Below, in pieces: positions 28,862 through 38,138 of a stretch of DNA of 54,521 bases. Under the pieces are notes generated by a model. It did not search any database. It saw only the letters and a list, made by a program, of their open reading frames with translations, and was not told where the DNA came from. How positions within the stretch are numbered: the first letter of the stretch is position 1; each line of letters opens with the position of its first letter. Origin of the DNA: Acidimicrobiales bacterium (lineage in GTDB: Bacteria > Actinomycetota > Acidimicrobiia > Acidimicrobiales > JAHWLA01); NCBI GenBank assembly GCA_035536915.1, contig DATLNE010000036.1, forward strand, positions 1 to 54,521, written 5' to 3'. The position numbers and the translations under genes are program-made.

Positions 28862-29743
28862 CTAATAGTTCGCCGGGAGCAACCGGCTGAAGTTCTCGAA
28901 GAACACGAACAGCACGACCAAAAACACCGGCGTCCCCACGGCATATGCAGGCCACTTCCGCCACCGCTTCGACACGGCCCACGTCACCAGCCACACGAGC
29001 GCCGCCAGCAGGCCCCACAGCACCGCAGGCCCGTTGCTCGCCTCGTCCCCTGACAGCCCCGCATCGAGCGACCGAGAATCCCCCGGGATCGTCCCCGGCG
29101 GCACCGTGGTGGTCGACGAAACCGGCGCAGGAGCGGCCGGCCCCAACAGCGCCGCCACCACGATCAGCCGTTGCCGGGCGCTGAAGCGGGGGTGGCACGT
29201 GGTCAGCGTGAGCCGGTTGTCGGGCGTGGGGTCGAGCACCGACACCTCGCTAGGCCGCACGATCTTGGTCTCTCGCACCTCGTAGTCGAAGGTGCCCTGG
29301 CGGGTCGCCACTGTGATGCGGTCGCCGGGCTCCAGCTCGTCGAGCCGGTAGAACGGCGCCCCGTAGGTGGTGCGGTGCCCGGCGATGGCGGCGTTGCCCG
29401 GCTGCCCCGGCATGGGCGTATCGCGGTAGTGCCCCGGGCCCTTCTTCAGGTCGCCAAGCGCTACCCCCTCCACGACCGCCTTCTCCACCCCGATCTTGGG
29501 GATGCGGATGACGGCCACCGCCTCGCCGTCGGGCACGGGCGGGGGAGCGGCGACGGGCGGCGCCGTTGTGCCCGGCGTGGTGGGGGGCACCGGCACGTCG
29601 ACGAAGTCGCCCTTCAGCGCCCGTTGGCTGCGGGCCTCGGCCACCCCCGTCCCCCACAGTTGGTAGGCGACGAACAGCAGGATGAGCACGCCCGCCGAGA
29701 TCAGCGCCCGGCCCGTTCCTCGCATCATCCGTCGCCAGTCCAC
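28862..29743 (-). CDS. class E sortase
   Basis: A transpeptidase that anchors secreted proteins to the cell wall. Of 293 residues, helix 1 (about 12-30) is followed by a Pro/Thr linker, the sortase domain (about 75-200) and two C-terminal helices. Catalytic residues are His123 in AGHRTTYG, Cys183 in TLTTCHPRF and Arg in ARQRLIVVA. GTG 29743 is favoured because TACCCT at 29750-29755 lies exactly 6 nt upstream (leaderless); ATG 29728 and 29725 are alternatives. No LPxTG- or LAxTG-type substrate is seen in the window. Confidence 0.9.
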   Translation of the reverse strand: MDWRRMMRGTGRALISAGVLILLFVAYQLWGTGVAEARSQRALKGDFVDVPVPPTTPGTTAPPVAAPPPVPDGEAVAVIRIPKIGVEKAVVEGVALGDLKKGPGHYRDTPMPGQPGNAAIAGHRTTYGAPFYRLDELEPGDRITVATRQGTFDYEVRETKIVRPSEVSVLDPTPDNRLTLTTCHPRFSARQRLIVVAALLGPAAPAPVSSTTTVPPGTIPGDSRSLDAGLSGDEASNGPAVLWGLLAALVWLVTWAVSKRWRKWPAYAVGTPVFLVVLFVFFENFSRLLPANY

Positions 29744-29749
29744 GGCCGG

Positions 29750-29755
29750 AGGGTA
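29750..29755 (-). promoter_or_regulatory. candidate -10 box of the sortase gene
   Basis: TACCCT (minus strand), 6 nt before GTG 29743; the predicted transcript start coincides with the start codon. Confidence 0.4.
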
Positions 29756-29809
29756 CCGGCCTCGCATGGAACTAACGCGACGGCCCCCCGTAGCATGGAA
29801 GGCGCAGCC

Positions 29810-30451
29810 ATGGCCCCTGCCATCCGCCTTCGATCCGCTGTCGCCCTCCTCGGCCGCTTCCCCGCCCTCGCCGGCGTCGATCTCGACGTCCAACGGGGAG
29901 AGATCGTGCTCGCGCAAGGGCCGAACGGCGCGGGCAAGACCAGTCTCCTGCGCGCCTGCGCGGGCCTGCTGGCAGTCACCGACGGCGAGGCCGTGGTGCT
30001 GGGCCACGACCTCCGCAAGGAACGGCGCCAGGTGCGCCGCCACGTCGGCTTCCTCGGCTCCGAGGGCTTCCTCTACGACGACCTGACCGTCGACGACAAC
30101 GTGCGCTTCGCCGTGCGCGCCGCCAAAGCCGACACCGCCCGCATCGAGCCCACGCTGGAACGTCTGGGATTGTCGGGACGCCTCCGCTCGGTCGCCGCAG
30201 GCAAGCTCTCCACCGGCCAGAAGCGCCGCGTCGCCCTCGCCACCGTGGTGGCCAAGGACGCCGACCTGTGGCTGCTCGACGAACCCCACGCCGGGCTCGA
30301 CGCCGAGGGACGCAACACGCTCGACGACCTGATCCGCGACGCCGCCGCCCGCGGCCGCACCGTCGTGGTCGCCTCCCACGAAGCCGTGCCTGCGCACCGG
30401 ATCGTGCACGTGGCGGGCGGCGAAGTGAAGGAGCCCGCCCGTGTGGCGTGA
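29810..30451 (+). CDS. ccmA: heme exporter ATP-binding protein CcmA
   Basis: ATPase of the CcmABCD complex that releases holo-CcmE in System I cytochrome c maturation. The 213-residue protein has Walker A GPNGAGKTS, signature LSTGQKRRVALA and Walker B LWLLDEPHAGLD. ATG 29810 is preceded by GGAAGG at 29797-29802; an in-frame ATG at 29795 overlaps a TAGCAT box. First gene of the ccm operon. Confidence 0.93.
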   Translation: MAPAIRLRSAVALLGRFPALAGVDLDVQRGEIVLAQGPNGAGKTSLLRACAGLLAVTDGEAVVLGHDLRKERRQVRRHVGFLGSEGFLYDDLTVDDNVRFAVRAAKADTARIEPTLERLGLSGRLRSVAAGKLSTGQKRRVALATVVAKDADLWLLDEPHAGLDAEGRNTLDDLIRDAAARGRTVVVASHEAVPAHRIVHVAGGEVKEPARVA

Positions 30452-31097
30452 CGCCGTGCTGGTGGCAGGAAAGGACCTGCGCATCGAGGCCCGCTCCCGC
30501 GTGACGACCAACCAAGTCGCCCCTTTCGCCGTCCTGGTGCTCGTCCTCTTCGGCTTCGCCCTCGACCCCGACCGGGGCACTCTCACCCGGGCCGCCGCCG
30601 GCCTGTTCTGGGTGGCCGTGCTCTTTGCCGGCCTGCTCGCCGTGCAACGCAGCTTCACCCTGGAGTCGGCCGACGGCCTGCGCATCTCCGGCCTCGACCC
30701 GGCGGGCATCTTCCTGGGCAAGGCCGCCGCCGTGGCCGTCGAGCTGCTGGCGCTGCAAGTGCTGCTGGCCGTCGGCGTGGCCGTTCTCTACGACGCCCGC
30801 CTCGACGGGCCGTTGCTCCTGCTCGCCACCTGCCTGGCCGCCACCGTCGGCATGGCTGCCGCGGGCACTGCCTACGGCGTGCTGGCCGCAGGACTGCGAG
30901 TCCGGGAAACCCTCTTGCCCCTGCTGCTCCTGCCCGTCCTCGCCCCCGTCCTGCTCGGCGCCACCAAGGCGTGGGAGGCGGCCATGGGCATCGGCATCGA
31001 CGACGGCCGCCCGTGGCTGCAACTGCTGGCCGTGTTCGCCGTCGTCTACACCGCCTTCGGCGTGCTCGCCTTCGGCCCCCTGCTGGAGGACGCATGA
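30441..31097 (+). CDS. ccmB: heme exporter permease CcmB
   Basis: A 218-residue membrane subunit of CcmABCD with about six helices. The segment FTLESADGLRISGLDPAGIFLGK is characteristic of CcmB. GTG 30441 has AAGGAG at 30428-30433. It overlaps ccmA by 11 nt and ccmC by 4 nt (ATGA). Confidence 0.92.
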   Translation: MWRDAVLVAGKDLRIEARSRVTTNQVAPFAVLVLVLFGFALDPDRGTLTRAAAGLFWVAVLFAGLLAVQRSFTLESADGLRISGLDPAGIFLGKAAAVAVELLALQVLLAVGVAVLYDARLDGPLLLLATCLAATVGMAAAGTAYGVLAAGLRVRETLLPLLLLPVLAPVLLGATKAWEAAMGIGIDDGRPWLQLLAVFAVVYTAFGVLAFGPLLEDA

Positions 31098-31813
31098 CCG
31101 GCCTCGGCACCAAGGTGCTCGGTTTCTTCGCCATCGTCGCCCTCGGCTCGACGATCGCCCTCGGCCTCGCCCTGCCGCCCACCCGCGAGCAGGACGTCTT
31201 GGCCCGCCTCATCGCCGTGCACCCGCCGCTGGCGTGGGCCGCTTATCTGTCCTTCGCCGTCACCGCCTTGGCCAGCGTGCTGTGGCTCCTCCCGGCCACC
31301 CGCGCCCGGCGGTGGGACCAACTGGCGGCGTCGTCGGCCGAAGTCGGCGTCGTCTTCACCTTCCTTACCTTGGCCACCGGCTCCATCTGGGGCCGCCCGA
31401 CGTGGGGCGTGTGGTGGACGTGGGACGCTCGCCTCACCCTCACGGCGCTGATGTTCTTCATGTACCTCGGCTACCTCGCCCTGCGGCGGGTGCCCGCCGA
31501 TGTCGACGTGCGCGCCCACCGGTCCGCCGTCGCCGCCCTGCTCGCTGTCTCCGTCGTGCCCATCAACCACTTCGCCGTGGAGTGGTGGCGCACGTTGCAC
31601 CAGGGCCGTTCACTGGCCGACATCGCCCCCAAGGACAGCCTCGACGGCGAGTACATCACCGTCATGCTGCTCGGCTTCTTCGCCATGACCCTGGTGTACG
31701 GGTGGCTTCTGGCCCAGCGCTTCCGCATCGAGAAGCTCGAGGAGCGCAGCGACGCCGACGCCCTCGAACAGGCCCTGGCCGAGCGCCGGGCCGAGGCGGC
31801 GGTGGCCTCATGA
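31094..31813 (+). CDS. ccmC: heme exporter protein CcmC
   Basis: Loads heme onto CcmE. The 239-residue, six-helix protein has the tryptophan-rich heme motif WGVWWTWDARLT at about 98-109, flanked by His residues in loops (AVHPPLAW and SVVPINHFAVEWW). Overlaps ccmB and ccmD by 4 nt each. Confidence 0.95.
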   Translation: MTGLGTKVLGFFAIVALGSTIALGLALPPTREQDVLARLIAVHPPLAWAAYLSFAVTALASVLWLLPATRARRWDQLAASSAEVGVVFTFLTLATGSIWGRPTWGVWWTWDARLTLTALMFFMYLGYLALRRVPADVDVRAHRSAVAALLAVSVVPINHFAVEWWRTLHQGRSLADIAPKDSLDGEYITVMLLGFFAMTLVYGWLLAQRFRIEKLEERSDADALEQALAERRAEAAVAS

Positions 31814-31896
31814 GTTACGTGTGGGCCGGCTACGGCATCACCGTCGTCACCCTGGTCGCCTACGCGGCACGCCTGCTGCAGCGAGGCCGTCGATGA
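31810..31896 (+). CDS. ccmD: small CcmD protein
   Basis: A 28-residue single-pass peptide beginning MSYVWAGYGITVV and ending in basic residues. Size, topology and place between ccmC and ccmE identify it as CcmD, which retains CcmE on the CcmABC complex. Both ends overlap neighbours by ATGA. Confidence 0.85.
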   Translation: MSYVWAGYGITVVTLVAYAARLLQRGRR

Positions 31897-32282
31897 AGCG
31901 GACGACCGTTGCCATCGCCGTCATCGTGCTGGCCCTCGGCTTCCTCGTCTTCCGCGGCCTCGGCAATGCCACCGTCTACTTCAAGACGGTCGACGAAGCC
32001 GTCGCCCAGAAGCCGCAGCTGGCCGACGAGCGCTTCCGCATCGAAGGCACCGTCGTCGACGAACCCAAGGACGGCCGCTTCACCATCAAGGGCACCCAGC
32101 ACAGCGCGGCAATCGTGCACACGGGCGACATCCCGCAGCTCATGCAGGTGGGCATCCCCGTCGTGCTGGAAGGCCGCTGGAAGGCCGACCACTTCGCCAG
32201 CGATCGGGTGATGGTCAAGCACACCAGCGAGTACCGCGAGAAGAACCCGGACCGGGTCGAGGACTACAGCCCGCCGCAATGA
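31893..32282 (+). CDS. ccmE: cytochrome c maturation heme chaperone CcmE
   Basis: A 129-residue membrane-anchored heme chaperone: one N-terminal helix (about 5-21) and an OB-fold domain. The covalent heme site is His in VKHTSEY near residue 110, matching the HxxxY form rather than the Cys variant. Overlaps ccmD and ccmF by 4 nt. Confidence 0.94.
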   Translation: MKRTTVAIAVIVLALGFLVFRGLGNATVYFKTVDEAVAQKPQLADERFRIEGTVVDEPKDGRFTIKGTQHSAAIVHTGDIPQLMQVGIPVVLEGRWKADHFASDRVMVKHTSEYREKNPDRVEDYSPPQ

Positions 32283-34240
32283 ATGCTGCCATCGGCCTCG
32301 GCGCCGTCTTCCTCGGGTTCCTGTCCGCGCTCGCCGGCGTCGGCACGTTGGTGGTCGGCCTGCGCCGCAAGCGGCCGATCCTGCTGCGCACGGCGCGGGT
32401 GTACGCCTTCCTCGTGCTCGGCGCCGCGGTGGTGGCGACGTTCGCCATGCAGCGGGCCTTGCTGACGCACGACTTCTCGTTGAAGTTCGTGGCCGAGAAT
32501 AACGCTCGGTCGACCCCGTGGCTCTACAGCGTCACCGGCATGTGGTCGGCCCTGGAGGGCTCGATCCTGTTGTGGGCGCTGGTGCTGGCGGGCTACGTCG
32601 CCGTGATGGTGCGCCACTTCCGCCACCGCGCCGCCGACCCGCTGGTGGCGTGGGCGACGCTGACCGCGCTCGTCGTCACCGTCTTCTTCTTCGGGCTCAT
32701 GCTCGGCCCGGCCAACCCCTTCGAACAGTTGGCCACCGTGCCCAGCGACGGCATGGGCCCCAACCCCCTGCTGCAGAACCACCCGCTGGTGGCCTTCCAC
32801 CCGCCGATGCTCTACCTCGGCTACGTCGGCTTCACCATCCCCTTCGCCTTCGCGGTGGCGGCCCTCGTCACCGGCCGGGTGGGCGAGGGCTGGTTGATCG
32901 AGACGCGCCGGTGGACCTTGTTCGCCTGGGGCTTCCTCACCAGCGGCATCATCCTCGGCGCCTGGTGGTCGTACGAGGTGCTGGGCTGGGGCGGCTTCTG
33001 GGGCTGGGACCCCGTGGAGAACGCGTCGTTCCTGCCGTGGTTGACCGGCACCGCCTTCATCCACTCGGTGATGGTGCAGGAGCGCCGGGGGATGCTGCGG
33101 GTCTGGAACCTGTCGCTGCTGCTGTCGACGTTCAGCCTCACCATCCTCGGCACCTTCCTCACCCGCTCCGGCGTGCTCGACTCGGTGCACGCGTTCACCG
33201 AATCGGCCATCGGCCCGCTGTTGCTCGGCTTCTTCGCCGTGGTGGTGGCCGTGGGCGTCGGCCTCATCGGTTGGCGGGGCGACAAGCTGCGCTCGCCCGG
33301 CGCCATCGACTCACCGCTGTCGCGCGAAGGCGCCTTCCTGGCCAACAACGTGGCCTTCGCAGCGTTCGCCTTCGTGGTGCTGCTGGGGACCGTCTTCCCG
33401 CTGTTGGCCGAGGCACTCGGCGACGACCGCATCTCGGTGGGGCGCCCGTACTTCGACCGCATGACGCGGCCCATCGCCTTGGTGCTGCTGTTCCTCATGG
33501 CGGTGGCGCCGGTGCTGCCATGGCGCAAGGCCTCGGGCGAATTGCTGCGGCACCGGTTGCTGTGGCCGTCGTGGGCCGCCACCGCGACGCTCGTGGCGTG
33601 CGTGGCCTTCGGGTTGCGCGGCTTCAGCGCACTCGTGGCCTTCGGGCTCGGCGCCTTCGCCGCGGGCGCAGCAGTGCGACAACTGGCGCTGTCGACGCGA
33701 CGGGCCGGTTGGCGAGGACTGATGGGGCGGGCCAACGGGGGCATGGTCGTGCACCTCGGCGTCATCGTGCTCGCCGTGGCCTTCGCCGCCGCCCAGTCGT
33801 ACGGCCACCGGGCCGAGTTCCGCCTGGCGCCGGGCCAGTCGGCCGTGCTGGCGGGCCATCGCGTCACCTACCTCGGCATCGAGAACCGCACGTTCCCCAA
33901 CCGAACGGCGGTGCAGGCCCTGGTGCGGGTCGACGACGACGGCGTCTACCGCCCGGCGTTGAACCGTTTCCCGTTCGCCACCCAAGCCATCGGCACGCCG
34001 TCGGTGCGCGTGGGCCCCATCGAGGACGTCTACCTCACGCTCATCCAGGCGCCTCGCACCCCCGAGGGCGAGGCGGTCATCGCCGTCGTGGTGCAGCCGC
34101 TGGTCATGTGGCTGTGGGTGGGTGGCGTGCTGATGGCAATTGGCACCGCCATGGCGGCGATCCCCGGCGGGCGTCGCCGGCCCACCGCGCCCGCGTCGGA
34201 GGCGCCCCTCGAAGAAGAGAAGGTCGAGACGTTGGTATGA
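32279..34240 (+). CDS. ccmF: heme lyase CcmF
   Basis: Holocytochrome c synthetase that attaches heme to CXXCH apoproteins. The 653-residue polytopic protein has the WWD domain WGGFWGWDPVENASF starting near residue 237, and HPPMLYLGY with a conserved His near 177. Length is normal for CcmF. Coupled on both sides by 4-nt overlaps. Confidence 0.96.
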   Translation: MNAAIGLGAVFLGFLSALAGVGTLVVGLRRKRPILLRTARVYAFLVLGAAVVATFAMQRALLTHDFSLKFVAENNARSTPWLYSVTGMWSALEGSILLWALVLAGYVAVMVRHFRHRAADPLVAWATLTALVVTVFFFGLMLGPANPFEQLATVPSDGMGPNPLLQNHPLVAFHPPMLYLGYVGFTIPFAFAVAALVTGRVGEGWLIETRRWTLFAWGFLTSGIILGAWWSYEVLGWGGFWGWDPVENASFLPWLTGTAFIHSVMVQERRGMLRVWNLSLLLSTFSLTILGTFLTRSGVLDSVHAFTESAIGPLLLGFFAVVVAVGVGLIGWRGDKLRSPGAIDSPLSREGAFLANNVAFAAFAFVVLLGTVFPLLAEALGDDRISVGRPYFDRMTRPIALVLLFLMAVAPVLPWRKASGELLRHRLLWPSWAATATLVACVAFGLRGFSALVAFGLGAFAAGAAVRQLALSTRRAGWRGLMGRANGGMVVHLGVIVLAVAFAAAQSYGHRAEFRLAPGQSAVLAGHRVTYLGIENRTFPNRTAVQALVRVDDDGVYRPALNRFPFATQAIGTPSVRVGPIEDVYLTLIQAPRTPEGEAVIAVVVQPLVMWLWVGGVLMAIGTAMAAIPGGRRRPTAPASEAPLEEEKVETLV

Positions 34241-34797
34241 CGGCGCCGGCGCGCAGCCGCAAACGCGTCGCTCTTTACGTGGCCCCTGCAGTGGGCCTCA
34301 TCCTCGCGGTGTTCGTGGGCGTCCTCGCCACCCGTTCGCCTGCCATCGACACCGCGGCGGCCACGCCGTTGCTGGGCAAGCCCGCGCCCGCAGTGGAAGG
34401 CCCCGGGCTCGAGGGCGGTACCGTCCGCTTGGCCGACTACCGGGGCAAGTTCGTGCTGGTGAACTTCTTCAACTCGTGGTGCGTGCCGTGCCGCCAGGAG
34501 CACCCCGAGCTCCAACGGTTCTCCACCCGCCACGCGGCGGCGGGCGACGCCGTGGTGCTCGGCGTCATCCACGACGACACCGCGGAGGAGGTGCGCAGGT
34601 ACCGGGCCGAGCACGGCGGCGACTGGCCGGTGGTCGACGATCCGCGCGGCACCATCGCCTTGGAGTTCGGCGTGCGGGGCCAGCCCGAGACGTTCGTGAT
34701 CTCACCCGAAGGTGTCGTGCTGGCCCGCTACATCAGCCGCATCAGCGCCGACGGCGTCGACCGCGACCTGCGGCGCTACCTGGGGAGCGCGCCGTGA
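34237..34797 (+). CDS. ccmG: thiol:disulfide oxidoreductase CcmG/DsbE
   Basis: A 186-residue membrane-anchored thioredoxin-fold protein reducing apocytochrome c thiols; reduced by CcdA. Helix about 11-31, active site WCVPC near residue 82, cis-Pro in GQPETFVI. Overlaps ccmF and ccmH by 4 nt. Confidence 0.93.
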   Translation: MTAPARSRKRVALYVAPAVGLILAVFVGVLATRSPAIDTAAATPLLGKPAPAVEGPGLEGGTVRLADYRGKFVLVNFFNSWCVPCRQEHPELQRFSTRHAAAGDAVVLGVIHDDTAEEVRRYRAEHGGDWPVVDDPRGTIALEFGVRGQPETFVISPEGVVLARYISRISADGVDRDLRRYLGSAP

Positions 34798-35249
34798 TGC
34801 GCAAGTGGCTGCCCTGGCTGACGATGGCCGTGCTCGTCGTCAGCGCGTTGGCGGTCGGCTCCAGCGGCGACGGCGGCGGCCGCACCACCGAGTCCCGGGT
34901 CACCGCCATCGCCAAGGAAGTCCGCTGCCCCACCTGTGAAGGGCTGTCGGTCGAGGAGTCCGACGCCGCCACCGCCCGGGTCGTGCGCGACGAGATCCGC
35001 CGCCGGGTGGAGGCGGGGGAGAGCGACGGCGACATCCGCGCCTACCTGGTGAGCCGCTTCGGCAAGGACATCCTGCTCAAGCCGGAAGCCTCAGGCGTGA
35101 GCGGCTTGGTGTGGGCGCTTCCGGTGGTGGCCGCCGTGTGCGCGTTGGGCGGGTTGGCCTTCGCCTTCCGCCGCTGGCGCGCCGACGGCGACGCGGGCGT
35201 GAGCGACGAGGACCGGGCGCTGGTGGAGCAGGCCAGGCAGGCGCGGTGA
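34794..35249 (+). CDS. ccmH: cytochrome c maturation protein CcmH
   Basis: A 151-residue thiol oxidoreductase with the motif VRCPTCEGLSV (RCxxC, near residue 44), signal-anchor at the N-terminus and a C-terminal helix (about 103-122). Works with CcmG on apocytochrome. GTG 34794 overlaps the ccmG stop; ATG 34797 is an alternative. Confidence 0.93.
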   Translation: MMRKWLPWLTMAVLVVSALAVGSSGDGGGRTTESRVTAIAKEVRCPTCEGLSVEESDAATARVVRDEIRRRVEAGESDGDIRAYLVSRFGKDILLKPEASGVSGLVWALPVVAAVCALGGLAFAFRRWRADGDAGVSDEDRALVEQARQAR

Positions 35250-35974
35250 GCGTCGACGAGCTATTCGAGGAACGGGAGTTTCTGCTGCGCTCGCTCGACG
35301 ACCTCGAGCGCGAACGGGCGGCGGGCGACATCGACGACGACGACTACCGCACGCTGAAAGACGACTACACCGTGCGCACCGCGGCGGTGCTGCGGGCCAT
35401 CGACCAAGCGGCGCAGCCGTTGCCGCCCCCACCTGCGGCTCGCAGTTGGGTGCGGCCTGCCGCCTGGGTGGTGAGCGTCGCCGTCTTGGCCGTGACGGCG
35501 GGGCTGGTGGTGGCGGGCTCGTCAGGCGAACGGCTGCCCGGCGACCCCAGCGCGGGCGGCATCACGGCCACCGGCCCGTCGCGCAAGCTCACCGAGGCCC
35601 GTGCGCTCATCGGCCAGGGCAAGGCAGCCGAGGCCATCGAGCGCTACGACGAGGTGCTCGACATCGACCCCCGCAACGCCGAAGCGCTGGCCTACCGGGG
35701 TTGGTTGGTGCGGCTGGCCGGGCGCCAAGCGGGCGAAAAGGCCTTGCTCGACAAGGGGTTGGAGTACGTCAGCCGCGCCGTCGAGGTCGACCCGGCCTAC
35801 CCCGACGCCCACTTCTTCAAGGGCATGATGCTCTTCGAGGACCGCAACGACCCCGCCGCCGCCGTGCCCGAGTTCCGGGCCTTCCTGGGGCTGAACCCGC
35901 CCCAGGAGATGGTGCCGATGGTGGAGGGCGTGCTCAAGCAGGCCCTGCAGGCGAGCGGCCAACCCAGCGGCTGA
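35246..35974 (+). CDS. ccmI: CcmI-like TPR protein
   Basis: A 242-residue protein with an N-terminal helical segment resembling the CcmI start (DELFEEREFLLRSLDDLERE), one membrane helix (about 73-91) and TPR repeats (about 112-215) that bind apocytochrome c in relatives. GTG overlaps the ccmH stop, completing the operon. Confidence 0.85.
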   Translation: MSVDELFEEREFLLRSLDDLERERAAGDIDDDDYRTLKDDYTVRTAAVLRAIDQAAQPLPPPPAARSWVRPAAWVVSVAVLAVTAGLVVAGSSGERLPGDPSAGGITATGPSRKLTEARALIGQGKAAEAIERYDEVLDIDPRNAEALAYRGWLVRLAGRQAGEKALLDKGLEYVSRAVEVDPAYPDAHFFKGMMLFEDRNDPAAAVPEFRAFLGLNPPQEMVPMVEGVLKQALQASGQPSG

Positions 35975-35994
35975 CCGCTCGCCTGCCGACGAGA

Positions 35995-36744
35995 TCAGGC
36001 GGCGCCCACCGTGACGGTGCGGCCGACGCACCCGGGCGGCGTCGCCAGGGTGATGATTTCGTAGGCCGTGTTGTCGGTGTAGTCGGTCTCCAGCAGTTGC
36101 CCGTCCACGTTCGACTTCACCACCAAGGCGTATGTGCCGTCGGGGATGTCCTTGACCACGATCTGCTGGCCGGGCAGCGAGAAGTCGTACACGTCGGCCC
36201 ATCCGGCGCTGATGCCTTGGTACACGCCGGTGCACGTGTTGTAGAAGCCTGTCTGTGTCTGGTTCGGGTCGTAGCCGCCGACGGGCTGGGAGTCCATCAT
36301 GCAGAACGAGACCTTGCCGCTGGTGGCGACCAGGCCGGTGCCGGTCATGTCGACGGCCCCCTTCCTGGTGACCTTGCGCAGCTCGTAGGCGGCGAAGCTG
36401 TCGAGGTGCCAGTGGCCGTGCAAGGGGTGGAACACGAACTCGCCCGCTTCCTGGCGCTGCGTGCACACCTTTTCGACCCAGGCCACGCACTGGTTGGCGG
36501 TGGTGCGTTCTTGGTCTTTGGGCGGCGCGCCCAGGAGGTCGAGGGCGTAGGCGCCGACGTTCCCGCTGGCCATCGAGAACCGGAGTGCCTCCGTCGGGTT
36601 GTTGATGTTGAACTCGTCGGCGTACCCCAATTGGATGTCGTAGGGCTTGTCCGGTCGAAGGTTCGGCAGCGTCGGCTCGTCGGCGTCGGCATGGGGTACA
36701 AGAACAACAGAAAGCAGTGCAAACAGCGCAAGAAAACGTTTCAC
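35995..36744 (-). CDS. secreted lysyl-oxidase-like protein, paralog 1
   Basis: A 249-residue exported protein. GTG 36744 gives a clear signal peptide (VKRFLALFALLSVVLVPHADA). The His cluster in FHPLHGHWHLDSFAAYELRKV resembles the copper site of lysyl oxidases, which oxidise primary amines. Five or more Cys suggest disulfides. A GGGGGG tract precedes the start. About 40% similar by eye to the protein at 45772. Substrate unknown; copper binding is inferred. Confidence 0.8.
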   Translation of the reverse strand: MKRFLALFALLSVVLVPHADADEPTLPNLRPDKPYDIQLGYADEFNINNPTEALRFSMASGNVGAYALDLLGAPPKDQERTTANQCVAWVEKVCTQRQEAGEFVFHPLHGHWHLDSFAAYELRKVTRKGAVDMTGTGLVATSGKVSFCMMDSQPVGGYDPNQTQTGFYNTCTGVYQGISAGWADVYDFSLPGQQIVVKDIPDGTYALVVKSNVDGQLLETDYTDNTAYEIITLATPPGCVGRTVTVGAA

Positions 36745-36833
36745 GGCAAAGGCCCCCCGGATTTGGGAAATGGATTCGTCCCAGAAGGTTTCGTGCATTT
36801 GACCGAAGACTCCTGCGGCTACTGTCGCCGCTC

Positions 36834-38138
36834 GTGATTCGTCTCGGGGGCGGACAGGGCTTCTACGGCGACGGCATCGGCCCGGTCGAGGACCTGTTGG
36901 CCGACGGGATCGACTACCTGGTGTGCGAGGCGCTGGCCGAGCTGACGCTGGCCATCCTCCAGAAGGACCGCCAGCGCGATGAGGCCCTGGGCTACACCCG
37001 CGACCTGCCTCTCTACGTGCACCAGGCGGTGCCGTACCTGCTCGACGGTCGCACGAAGTTGATCACCAATGCAGGTGGCATCAACCCCATCGCCGCCGGG
37101 CGAGCCGTCGTCGCCGCGGCACGACAAGCAGGGGTCAGCGGCCTTCGCATCGCCACCGTGGTGGGCGACGACGTCCGTCCTCATGCCGGGCAACTCGGGT
37201 TGCCCGGCGACGCCTTATTTGCCAACGCCTACTTGGGCGCCCGTCCCATTGTCGACGCCCTCGACCAAGGCGCCAACGTCGTCATCACCGGTCGGGTCGC
37301 CGATGCTTCGCTGTTCCTGGCCCCCTTGGTGCACGAGCACGGCTGGTCTTGGGACGACTGGGATCGCCTGGCTGCAGGGGTGGTCGTCGGCCACCTGTTG
37401 GAGTGCAGCGGCCAGGTCACGGGCGGCAACTACTCGGGCCGCTGGTGGGAGAACCCCGACCCGCAGCGCATCGGTTTCCCCATCGCCGAGGTCGACGCCG
37501 ACGGCACCATGGTGATCACCAAGCCCCAGGGCACCGGTGGCATGGTCACCTTCGACACCGTGCGCGAGCAGCTGCTCTACGAGGTGCACGACCCGGCTCG
37601 CTACCTCAACCCCGACGTGGTGGCCGACTTCACCTCGCTCACCCTCGCCGACGAAGGCGACGACCGTGTGCGCATCACCGGCACCCGCGGTGCCCCCGCG
37701 CCCGAGTCGTACAAAGGCTTGGTGTGCACGCCGGCGGGGTGGGCCGGGGAGGTGCGCTTGGCCTACTCGTGGCCCGACGCCGAGGCCAAGGCCCGGGCCG
37801 CGCTGCGTTTCGTGCGGGAACGGGCCGCCGACCTCGCCGTGGAGGAATGGCGCGAGGAGTACTTCGGGGCCGGTGCCTTCGGCGGGCCGACCGTCCCCGA
37901 CGACGAGTGCGAGCCGCCCGAGGTCGTCGGCCGCCTGGCCTGGCGCACGGCCACGCCCGACGGTGCCTCCCGCGTGGCCCGCAACGTCGGTGTGCTCGGC
38001 CTCTCCGGGCCGCCGACGATCTCGTCGACGGGGCGCTCCCGCGACGGCAAGCCCTCGCAGTTGCTGGCCGTCGAGCCCTTCTACGTCGACAAGGCGCTGG
38101 TCGACGCCCAGGTGCGCGTGCAGGTGGAGGACGTCTGA
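36834..38138 (+). CDS. AtuA-family (DUF1446) protein
   Basis: A 434-residue protein matching the acyclic terpene utilisation AtuA N-terminal family: IRLGGGQGFYGDG, then ITNAGGINP and TGRVADASLFLAPL. Family members occur in acyl-CoA catabolic loci; exact reaction unknown. GTG 36834 has TACTGT at 36820-36825, predicting a 2-nt leader; the longer frame (36717) overlaps the divergent gene's signal peptide. Followed by the separate small domain. Confidence 0.88.
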   Translation: MIRLGGGQGFYGDGIGPVEDLLADGIDYLVCEALAELTLAILQKDRQRDEALGYTRDLPLYVHQAVPYLLDGRTKLITNAGGINPIAAGRAVVAAARQAGVSGLRIATVVGDDVRPHAGQLGLPGDALFANAYLGARPIVDALDQGANVVITGRVADASLFLAPLVHEHGWSWDDWDRLAAGVVVGHLLECSGQVTGGNYSGRWWENPDPQRIGFPIAEVDADGTMVITKPQGTGGMVTFDTVREQLLYEVHDPARYLNPDVVADFTSLTLADEGDDRVRITGTRGAPAPESYKGLVCTPAGWAGEVRLAYSWPDAEAKARAALRFVRERAADLAVEEWREEYFGAGAFGGPTVPDDECEPPEVVGRLAWRTATPDGASRVARNVGVLGLSGPPTISSTGRSRDGKPSQLLAVEPFYVDKALVDAQVRVQVEDV

